Positions 1-6,527 of a DNA stretch of 36,902 nucleotides are shown in pieces. The translations under genes were made by a program, and so were the position numbers. This DNA is from Kiritimatiellia bacterium. Lineage in GTDB: Bacteria; Verrucomicrobiota; Kiritimatiellia; UBA8416; JABMPJ01. The stretch lies in NCBI GenBank assembly GCA_016783675.1, contig JADHWE010000018.1, positions 1-36,902 on the forward strand, in the 5' to 3' direction. Below the pieces are notes generated by a model. It was not told the origin of the DNA, did no database searches, and saw nothing but the letters and a program-made list of their open reading frames with translations. Numbering within the stretch: position 1 is the first letter of the stretch; each line of letters begins with the position of its first letter.

Positions 1-37
1 TCTTCAACAGGTATTCTTCCTTGGATTGTCGTGTCAT
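1..37 (-). CDS. Probable IS transposase, N-terminal fragment cut by the window edge
   Basis: Only twelve codons are visible on the minus strand, beginning with ATG at 37 and reading MTRQSKEEYLLK. A strong Shine-Dalgarno (GGGAGG) sits about 10 bases upstream. This opening resembles integrase-core (rve) transposases whose N-terminus continues with an RY...EK..ILDEF pattern; that match is from memory and the rest of the gene is outside the window. Two 23-bp direct repeats just upstream fit the end of an insertion sequence. Confidence 0.5.
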   Translation of the reverse strand, partial: MTRQSKEEYLLK

Positions 38-53
38 ATTCGATGCCTCCCTT

Positions 54-133
54 CGGTGACATTGAATATGAGTCAACAACCCTGATCAGCTCGCCCACCT
101 TTTCTCGCCCCGGTGACATTTATCGTGAGTCAA
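54..133. repeat. Pair of 23-bp direct repeats at an IS end
   Basis: Copies lie at 54-76 and 111-133. Both start CGGTGACATT and end TGAGTCAA, with five variable bases between (GAATA versus TATCG). They are 57 bp apart and lie immediately upstream of the partial transposase. The two conserved half-sites with a variable centre suggest transposase-binding sites in the terminal region, with the IS boundary near 133-136. Confidence 0.6.
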
Positions 134-220
134 TTCGTATGCGCGTTTTGAGTGTTTTTTATGTTGCGCCCGTTCTTGAATCGTTGTAACCTACCCAAGA
201 ATCGGAGGGGAGAAGAGGAT

Positions 221-1378
221 ATGAAAAGGAAAATACGAATGGGGATGGTTGGTGGTGGACGCGAAGCGCTCATTGGCGCGGTGCACCGTATTGCAGCCCA
301 GATGGATGGTCAGATCGAACTGGTCTGCGGTGCCTTCAGCAGCACACCACAGAAATCGAAGTTGAGCGGAAAGGATCTATACCTCGAGCCCGAGCGTGTT
401 TACGGCACGTACCGTGACATGATTCAAAAAGAGGGCAAGCTCCCCGCGGATGAGCGGATGGATTTCGTCTCGATCGTGACGCCCAACAACATGCACTACC
501 CAGTGGCCATGGCATCGCTCGACGGCGGCTTCCACGTGGCATGTGACGGACCGATGACGGTCAACCTCGACGAAGCGCAGAACCTCGAACGCAAGATCGA
601 GGCGACGGGGAAGCTCTTCTGCCTGACCCATAACTGCACCGGCTACCCGATGGTGAAGGAAGCGCGTGATCTCGTTGCCAAGGGGAGACTCGGCAAGATC
701 CGCCGCGTCGTGGTGGAGTACCCCCAGGACTGGTTGGCTGAGCGACTGGAGGCCTCGGGACAGAAGCAGGCGTCATGGCGCACTGATGGCCGGTTTGCCG
801 GCGTCTCCGGCTGCATCGGCGACATTGGCTGCCACGGCCACAACCTTGCCGAATACATCACGGGTCTCCGTATCACCGAGGTGTGCGCGGACCTCAACAT
901 CTTTGTGAACGGCCGCACGCTCGACGACGACGGGAGCGTCCTGCTCCGACTCGGGGACGGTGCGAAGGGAATTCTGTGGGCCAGCCAAGTGGCGATCGGC
1001 AGTGAGAACGCGTTGAGCATCCGCGTGTATGGTGACAAGGGGGCGCTGGAATGGAAACAGGAAGATCCCAACTCCCTGATCGTCCGTTGGCTCAACAAGC
1101 CCGCCGATGTCCGCCGTACCGCCGGTCCGGGAATCGGCAAGAGCGCGGCGAGCGCGGCCCGCTTGCCCGCCGGGCGCACGGAAGGCTATATCGAGAGCTT
1201 TGCCAATATCTACAAGGAGTTTGCCTCGGCTATGGCCAAGGCGATCGACGGCAAACCCGTCGACGACAGCAAGTTCGACTATCCGAAGGTCCGCGACGGC
1301 ATCCGCGGCATGTTCTTCATCGACACCGTCGTGAAGAGCAGTGCATCGGAGAGCAAGTGGCTGGAAGTGCCTGAATAG
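221..1378 (+). CDS. Gfo/Idh/MocA family oxidoreductase with altered EKP motif
   Basis: The protein is 385 residues. Start ATG 221 is chosen over the upstream ATG because it follows GGAGGGGAGAAGAGGAT and opens with the Rossmann strand (MGMVGGG, residues 7-13). Family members are NAD(P)-dependent sugar or inositol dehydrogenases. The C-terminal half shows the conserved block GDIGCHGHNLAEYITG with Asp201 and His205, which in the family sit at the active site. The canonical E-K-P motif reads C-D-G-P at residues 108-111, so the usual lysine is glycine (codon GGA 548-550). Either catalysis is altered or the protein is a scaffold. The substrate cannot be told from sequence. The gene stands alone, between an IS end and a repeat-rich spacer. 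Confidence 0.85.
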   Translation: MKRKIRMGMVGGGREALIGAVHRIAAQMDGQIELVCGAFSSTPQKSKLSGKDLYLEPERVYGTYRDMIQKEGKLPADERMDFVSIVTPNNMHYPVAMASLDGGFHVACDGPMTVNLDEAQNLERKIEATGKLFCLTHNCTGYPMVKEARDLVAKGRLGKIRRVVVEYPQDWLAERLEASGQKQASWRTDGRFAGVSGCIGDIGCHGHNLAEYITGLRITEVCADLNIFVNGRTLDDDGSVLLRLGDGAKGILWASQVAIGSENALSIRVYGDKGALEWKQEDPNSLIVRWLNKPADVRRTAGPGIGKSAASAARLPAGRTEGYIESFANIYKEFASAMAKAIDGKPVDDSKFDYPKVRDGIRGMFFIDTVVKSSASESKWLEVPE

Positions 1379-1379
1379 T

Positions 1380-1411
1380 CGGACGTCGGACGTCAGAGGC
1401 CGGACGTCGGA
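1380..1411. repeat. Heptad-periodic spacer (CGGACGT units)
   Basis: CGGACGT occurs at 1380, 1387 and 1401, i.e. on a 7-bp grid with one degenerate unit between, directly after the oxidoreductase stop codon. Similar 7-bp-periodic tracts with other cores occur at 3677-3715 and 28838-28865. The rest of 1412-1618 has no gene I can support. Confidence 0.6.
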
Positions 1412-1618
1412 GATGGGAAGCTCCGCCACTGCCCTTCGGGCCGTGGAGGAGAGGATCTCTGTTTCCCACGACGCAAGGTCGCGGGGGAACGGTGCGCCAC
1501 AGAACTCCGGTCGCCACACGGGCTCTTGCAGAACACCACGTCATGAAGGTAGACTGCCCTTTCTGTACAACAGAGCAGTCGTATCCTGAATAACACATAG
1601 GCCACAAAGGCATTTTCT

Positions 1619-2509
1619 GTGGATAGCATCTTTCAAACGGTTGATCCCCACGATCTGCCCATCGTGCTGCAGGTCGCCGGGACACTGATGGTGCTGGCCA
1701 TCGTCGTGGGGCTCGGACTCGACCTGTTGCTGGTTATCCTGATGCGGATTCGCCCGCCGTCGTTCCCCCGCTACGCCGAGCGCATGCACCAACGGCCCTG
1801 GTCGTGGCGCGACGTGGGTTTCCTGGTCAGCGCCGTGGTGCTGGGTTTTCTCTGCGCCGAAGTCACGGCCGAGATCCTGCTCGCCCTTGGCGCCGAGGCG
1901 GCAGGCACATGGATTCTGCAGCTCCACACGCTGATCTTTCAGATTCTCGCCATCGGCATCATCGTCTACCTGTTGCGACGCCGCGGCATATCCTGGCGGG
2001 AGGCATTCGGCCTGGGCCACGGACATGTCCTGCTCCGGATTGGCCAGGGCATCCTCTTCTACCTTGCGGCCATGCCGGTGGTGCTCTTCTACGGTTTGCT
2101 GTCGCTCGTCCTCTTCCACGTTCTGGGTCTCCCGTTCGATCGGCAACCGGCCGTGCAGTTCATGCTCGATCCCGAGCAGCCGCTGGCACTGCAGCTCTAC
2201 CTCGCCTCGCTGGCGATCGTCGGCGCCCCAATCATCGAAGAGGCGCTCTTCCGCGGCATCGCGTTTCCGGCCATGCTGCGTCACACCACGCTTATGCGGG
2301 CCATGGTGTTCGTGTCGCTCATCTTTGCGGCCATCCACCTGACGCCGACCGCCGTGATTCCCCTCTTCGTGTTCGCCATGGCGCTCTCGCTTGCCTACCT
2401 CTATACGGGCAACATCATCGTCCCGATCGTGATGCACCTGCTCTTCAACAGCGTCAGCCTGGGTATGCTGGTCATGCTCCGTATGTTGGCACCTGAACTC
2501 GTTCATTAG
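1619..2509 (+). CDS. CPBP family intramembrane metalloprotease
   Basis: A 296-residue, very hydrophobic protein with about seven or eight predicted membrane segments. It carries the three CPBP/Abi (Rce1-like) motifs: EEALFR with Glu207, Glu208 and Arg212; FAAIH with Phe236 and His240; and HLLFN with His273 and Asn277. These residues form the metal site inside the membrane. Family members cleave prenylated proteins in eukaryotes and act in bacteriocin immunity or regulated proteolysis in bacteria; the substrate here is unknown. Translation starts at GTG 1619, as no good ATG precedes the first membrane segment. Confidence 0.85.
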   Translation: MDSIFQTVDPHDLPIVLQVAGTLMVLAIVVGLGLDLLLVILMRIRPPSFPRYAERMHQRPWSWRDVGFLVSAVVLGFLCAEVTAEILLALGAEAAGTWILQLHTLIFQILAIGIIVYLLRRRGISWREAFGLGHGHVLLRIGQGILFYLAAMPVVLFYGLLSLVLFHVLGLPFDRQPAVQFMLDPEQPLALQLYLASLAIVGAPIIEEALFRGIAFPAMLRHTTLMRAMVFVSLIFAAIHLTPTAVIPLFVFAMALSLAYLYTGNIIVPIVMHLLFNSVSLGMLVMLRMLAPELVH

Positions 2510-2512
2510 TAT

Positions 2513-2583
2513 TTTGGAGTGCGGCGGCTTGACGCCGCTTTCATATCTACGGAGAAAGCGCTGTCAAGCCAGCGCACTCCAAA
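2513..2583. repeat. Cruciform repeat with two internal hairpins
   Basis: Arms 2513-2542 and 2554-2583 are inverted copies matching at 26 of 30 positions, bounded by TTTGGAGT and ACTCCAAA. Each arm is itself a hairpin: GCGGCG-GCTTGA-CGCCGC at 2521-2538 and GCGCTG-TCAAGC-CAGCGC at 2558-2575. The four mismatches between arms are paired, so each arm's own stem stays perfect. It sits between the CPBP and mtnA genes, 28 bp before the mtnA start. It looks like a REP/BIME-type element rather than a terminator (no T tract). Confidence 0.75.
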
Positions 2584-2611
2584 GCGCTTCGCGCAGGCAG
2601 GAACGCAAGAA

Positions 2612-3658
2612 ATGAAGACTTTGAAACCGGTTGATTGGATTCCCGCGCAAGCCGATGACGCCGTTCCCGGCCACTTGCGCATTCTTGACCAGACGCTGCT
2701 GCCGTCCGAGACCGTCTTTATTGAGACGACCGACCAGGAAGCCATCTGGCACGCCATCAAGATCCTGCAGGTGCGCGGCGCCCCTGCCATCGGCGTGACC
2801 GCCGCCATGGGCGTGGCTGCGGCCGCACAGGACCAACGGGCGGGCACAATCGAGGACGTGCGTGACGCGGTGGACCGTGCGGCAGATTACCTCGCCACAT
2901 CCCGACCGACAGCCGTCAACCTGTTCTGGGCGCTGGACCGCATGCGGCGTGCTGCACACGCCTCCTCGGCCGCTTCCGGGGAGGCGCTGGCATGTGAGCT
3001 CGTGCGCGAGGCCATCGCGGTCCGCGACGAAGACCTCGCCATGTGTCGCGCCATCGGCGAGCACGGGGCGGCATTGCTCAAGGATGGCGACACCGTTCTG
3101 ACACACTGCAATGCCGGCGGACTGGCCACCTCCGGCTACGGCACCGCGCTGGCCCCGGTCTACGTGGCACAGGAAGAGGGCAAGCGCGTGAGCGTGTACG
3201 CCGACGAGACGCGCCCCCTGCTGCAGGGCGCGCGGCTCACCACGTGGGAACTGATGGAGGCAGGAGTGGACGTCACGCTGATCTGCGACAACATGGCGGC
3301 CCAGGTGATGAAAGAGGGGCGCATCGACATCGTTTTCGTAGGCGCCGACCGCATTGCCGCCAACGGCGACGCCGCCAACAAGATCGGCACCTACGGGGTC
3401 GCCCTGCTCGCCAAGGCGCACGGCATCCCTTTCTACGTACTGGCGCCGACCTCCACGATCGACCCCGATGCGGTCACCGGCGCGGAGATCCCGATCGAAG
3501 AGCGCGGCGCCGAGGAGATCACCGAAGGGTTCGGGCGCCGGACGGCGCCCGAAGCGGTCAAGGTCTATGCCCCCGCCTTCGACGTAACCCCGGCGGAACT
3601 CATCACCGGGATCATTACCGAGGACGGTGTACACAACCCCGGATCCCTGCCTCTCTGA
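2612..3658 (+). CDS. mtnA: S-methyl-5-thioribose-1-phosphate isomerase
   Basis: Converts 5-methylthioribose-1-phosphate to methylthioribulose-1-phosphate in methionine salvage; cytoplasmic. The protein is 348 residues, normal for MtnA. Conserved blocks are RGAPAIG (55-61), [18 protein letters not shown] with the catalytic Cys166, and [19 protein letters not shown] with the catalytic Asp246. The open frame extends upstream to 2519, but that part crosses the cruciform repeat. ATG 2612 follows AGGAA and matches the family N-terminus (KTLKPVDW). No other mtn genes are nearby. The close relative eIF2B-alpha-like ribose-1,5-bisphosphate isomerase is less likely given the full MtnA signature. Confidence 0.95.
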   Translation: MKTLKPVDWIPAQADDAVPGHLRILDQTLLPSETVFIETTDQEAIWHAIKILQVRGAPAIGVTAAMGVAAAAQDQRAGTIEDVRDAVDRAADYLATSRPTAVNLFWALDRMRRAAHASSAASGEALACELVREAIAVRDEDLAMCRAIGEHGAALLKDGDTVLTHCNAGGLATSGYGTALAPVYVAQEEGKRVSVYADETRPLLQGARLTTWELMEAGVDVTLICDNMAAQVMKEGRIDIVFVGADRIAANGDAANKIGTYGVALLAKAHGIPFYVLAPTSTIDPDAVTGAEIPIEERGAEEITEGFGRRTAPEAVKVYAPAFDVTPAELITGIITEDGVHNPGSLPL

Positions 3659-3669
3659 CCAGACAAAGA

Positions 3670-5427
3670 ATGGAGAGAACACTGAACAGCGAACAACGAA
3701 CTCCGAACGTCCAACGCAAGAGGCCGGTGCGCGGAGTGGGGCTCGTGGCGTTCGTGTTGCTTGCCACGCAGGCAATCGCACGCCCCCCTTCTGCCCCCAT
3801 CCCGGGCGTTGTGCGGCAGACCAACAACGTCTACCTGGTGGAGAATCACAGTTCGGCCGGTATGATATGGTATCGTAGCGGGCGGCGCGGCCTAACGGTC
3901 GTTCACCTGGACGCTCACGATGACTGCCGGTATGTGCCGCCGGAGACTATCGGAAAACTGGACCAGCTGCGAAAGGCCAGGGCGTGGGACGAGATCTTTC
4001 GGCTCAGCGACCTCAGCACTGTTTCGGGTTTCAAGGTTCGGCCCAAAGAGACGCTGTTCGACCTGGGCAACTTCATCTACCCCTGCATGGCGGATGGCAC
4101 GGTGAGCCGGTTCATCTGGGTCGTGCCCGACCTCTCGATGGATGACACGAGTCGTGCCCGACTCAAGGGCCACCTCGGCTCCGCGCTTCGCCTCGCGACG
4201 CCCGAGTTCACGGACCACGAGGATGGCTCGTTCTCGTTCCCCCTGCTCAAGGGCACAATGGTGGTCACCTCGCTCAACGCCATGAGTGCCTTGCCGCCGG
4301 GCGCCATACTGGACCTGGATGTCGACTTCTTTGCTTTCCCCCGTGCCCTGACGGACATCCACCTGGAGGGCGACATGCAGTGGGCGCCGGAGTCGGTGTG
4401 TGGGCGACTCGCCGAGATGGTCCCGGACCCCGCCCTGACGACGATCAGCGCATCGGTCTACGGGGGATACCTGCCCCTCATGTTCCGATTCCTGGCCGAC
4501 GCCTGTTTCGACCGGTTGGCGTCGGGCTCCTACCCGGCCTACGCCCGGAGGCACCTGGACACTGTCCTGGCCATGCGGCGTACCGCCAGCCCTGTCCCCC
4601 TCCCCCCTGCCCCGACCGACGCGGTTTATGAACCGGCCTACCAACACCTCGCCGGACTGCTCAAGCTGATCGAACGCAAGCCGACCGAAGCCTTCACCCA
4701 CATGGAGCGGGCGGCCAGCCTGTCACCGGTCTACCGAAAGGCGTGGCTCGACAGCGCCGAGGCCCTGCGCTACATGGGCGACCTGGAGGCGGCGCAAGAG
4801 AGTATCCGCCGGTTTGAGCACGACATGGGACACGCCACAACGGGATCGCGAACCGAACAGGTGCACCTGCTGCGCCTGCTTGACCGTTTTGACGAGGCCG
4901 AAGGCATGGCCCGGGAGTTGGCTGATTGGAATCCCGATCCGCACCTGCTTCTGCTCCACGGCGGCGTGTTGGCACAAATGCAGCGCTACGATGAAGCATC
5001 CGAAGTCTATCATCGCGTCCTCGCCATCCACCCACAGGACTACCTTGCCGCCTACAACCTGGCCTACGTCCATGATCAACAGGGCAAAACAGCGGAGGCG
5101 ATCACCTATTACCGTGCAACCGTGGCGCTACGGGATGATTTCGCGGCTGCCCACGAGAACCTGGGTTTCCTGCTGATGCGCAAGAAGGCGTTCACGGGCG
5201 CCGAAGTACATCTTCGACGAGCGCTGGAGATCAACCCGAACAAGGCGACGGCGTGGGGCAATCTCGGTTCTGTCCTGCTGGAGACCGATCGTCCGGAGGA
5301 TGCCGTGCCCTGTTTTCGAAAGGCGCTGGAGCTCGCGCCCGACCTGGCCAAAGTGCATGAAGGACTGGCGGTCGCCCTGGAAGCCAGTGCCAGGGCGACA
5401 GCCAGGGAGACTCCCCCTCGTCGCTAA
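3670..5427 (+). CDS. Exported UPF0489-like domain plus TPR protein
   Basis: A protein of up to 585 residues. A hydrophobic stretch ending ATQAIA around residue 37 looks like a signal peptide. The N-terminal half has an arginase-like pattern: VVHLDAHDD with Asp81, His83 and Asp84, then DLDVDFF with Asp215, Asp217 and Asp219. This resembles UPF0489 (C5orf22-like) proteins and suggests a metal site. From about residue 323 to the end are at least five tetratricopeptide repeats, ending in a canonical pair (ALEINPNKATAWGNLG, ALELAPDLAKVHEGL). The start is uncertain: ATG 3670 has no ribosome site and codons 3-15 lie in a 7-bp repeat (GAAC phased every 7 bp). GTG 3727 preceded by AAGAGG is a plausible alternative. 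The function is unknown. Confidence 0.75.
   Translation: MERTLNSEQRTPNVQRKRPVRGVGLVAFVLLATQAIARPPSAPIPGVVRQTNNVYLVENHSSAGMIWYRSGRRGLTVVHLDAHDDCRYVPPETIGKLDQLRKARAWDEIFRLSDLSTVSGFKVRPKETLFDLGNFIYPCMADGTVSRFIWVVPDLSMDDTSRARLKGHLGSALRLATPEFTDHEDGSFSFPLLKGTMVVTSLNAMSALPPGAILDLDVDFFAFPRALTDIHLEGDMQWAPESVCGRLAEMVPDPALTTISASVYGGYLPLMFRFLADACFDRLASGSYPAYARRHLDTVLAMRRTASPVPLPPAPTDAVYEPAYQHLAGLLKLIERKPTEAFTHMERAASLSPVYRKAWLDSAEALRYMGDLEAAQESIRRFEHDMGHATTGSRTEQVHLLRLLDRFDEAEGMARELADWNPDPHLLLLHGGVLAQMQRYDEASEVYHRVLAIHPQDYLAAYNLAYVHDQQGKTAEAITYYRATVALRDDFAAAHENLGFLLMRKKAFTGAEVHLRRALEINPNKATAWGNLGSVLLETDRPEDAVPCFRKALELAPDLAKVHEGLAVALEASARATARETPPRR
3677..3715. repeat. Heptad-periodic GAAC tract
   Basis: GAAC occurs at 3677, 3684, 3691, 3698 and 3705, followed by CAAC at 3712, exactly every 7 bp. 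It overlaps the predicted N-terminal codons of the UPF0489/TPR gene. It is the same style of periodic spacer as 1380-1411, suggesting the first codons there may really be intergenic. Confidence 0.75.
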
Positions 5428-6515
5428 CGCAGCCAGCCGCCAACATCAACTTCGGGCGGCGTATTGCTTGCATTCGGCGACCAATCCGGACTCTTTGTCA
5501 ACGGGTCAATCGTGGTCGAGTTGTCGACGTAGACATTGTTCATGGCCACCAACGCACCATTGATATAGCGACGATTGCGCGAGACGATATCATGCCCGGC
5601 GAAGATCACACCGTAATACGAGTTGCGATTGTGCAGGTTGATGTTCATCCCGGCCAACAAAGCGGGCCAATTGGTGTTGGCAGGCGTGTGAACCAAGCGG
5701 TTGTTGATCGTGATGCTGCCCGATGCGACCAGCGTCCCGTTCAACTTGGTGTTGTTCTTGATCGTCACATCACCATCAACAAAAACAATCCCGTTGCCGG
5801 GTGAAATGCTGCCCTTGAGCTGGACCGTGCCGGGGTAGTAGATGCCACCGGAAATGGCCTCCGTTTTCCACTCATCGTAGGGCTGGAAGTCCGGCACCCA
5901 GATCGGGTCGGAGTTGGGGAGCTGCTGATGGCCTCCGGTAACGGAGACCTGTACCACGCCGCAAGCCGATACGTCGCCGTTGATGGTCGTGTTGCCAATC
6001 GAGTGCAACACGTTACGATTGGCGTGCACGGACCCGTTCACCGTCAAGGCCGAGGTCTCGAGCGTAACGTCACCTTCCGCCAGGATAGCGTCGCCCGCAC
6101 CCAGCGCCTTCTGGCGCAACACGTTGAGATCACCCAGAAGCTCTACCACGGTTGTCCGGTCTTCGCCCGCTATCTCGCCATCGCTCCAGATGGTGATATT
6201 GCCGCTGGCCATGTCCGTCTTCGTGCTGACCACGAAGCTTCCCCCGCCGAAACTGGCCGTATAGACCGTGTCCATCATCCCCACGTAGTTGGTCGACATC
6301 TGCGCCAGCACGTCGGCCACACCGGCCTCGGCGATCGCCAGGGCCTGCACACCTTGCGAGATCTTGTTCGCTTTGCGTGCCATGCTCCCCGTGATCATCA
6401 CAATCGAGAAGGTGGCCACCAGCATGACGCCGGCCAGGCACATTACAATCACCATGGCGGACCCATTACAGCCACCTCTTTTGCGCGCCGTTCCCTGCGT
6501 TTGCTGTCCCGTCAT
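5424..6515 (-). CDS. PilX-like pilus assembly protein with repetitive beta-rich passenger
   Basis: A 363-residue protein with one N-terminal membrane helix (SAMVIVMCLAGVMLVATFSIVMI region, about residues 19-41), then an amphipathic stretch ending in an IAEAGVADVLAQM motif typical of PilX/GspK-type minor pilins. Unlike the two upstream pilins it lacks Glu at +5. The rest is rich in short turns such as GDVSACG, GDVTIKNN and GSITINNR, typical of beta-helix or polymer-forming folds. The ribosome site AGGAGGT is excellent and starts right after the stop of the upstream pilin gene, 12 bp away, so the three minus-strand genes form one operon. The stop overlaps the end of the convergent TPR gene by 4 bp. 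Confidence 0.75.
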   Translation of the reverse strand: MTGQQTQGTARKRGGCNGSAMVIVMCLAGVMLVATFSIVMITGSMARKANKISQGVQALAIAEAGVADVLAQMSTNYVGMMDTVYTASFGGGSFVVSTKTDMASGNITIWSDGEIAGEDRTTVVELLGDLNVLRQKALGAGDAILAEGDVTLETSALTVNGSVHANRNVLHSIGNTTINGDVSACGVVQVSVTGGHQQLPNSDPIWVPDFQPYDEWKTEAISGGIYYPGTVQLKGSISPGNGIVFVDGDVTIKNNTKLNGTLVASGSITINNRLVHTPANTNWPALLAGMNINLHNRNSYYGVIFAGHDIVSRNRRYINGALVAMNNVYVDNSTTIDPLTKSPDWSPNASNTPPEVDVGGWLR

Positions 6516-6527
6516 AATCGACCTCCT

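Noticed and set aside
1546-1596. 16-codon ORF MKVDCPFCTTEQSYPE before the CPBP gene
   Set aside because: It has a C-P-F-C zinc-knuckle look but no clear ribosome site and is too short to support without conservation data.
1541-2506. 321-residue open frame on the minus strand opposite the CPBP gene
   Set aside because: Composition is His/Glu/Asp/Arg/Gln-rich with no fold signature. It mirrors a hydrophobic gene on the other strand, a known GC-rich shadow effect.
3043-3669. Long upstream extension of the UPF0489/TPR frame
   Set aside because: It overlaps mtnA in another frame, is Arg-rich, and the signal peptide lies after 3670.
2564-3781. 405-residue minus-strand frame opposite mtnA
   Set aside because: mtnA on the plus strand has all catalytic motifs; the reverse frame has none.
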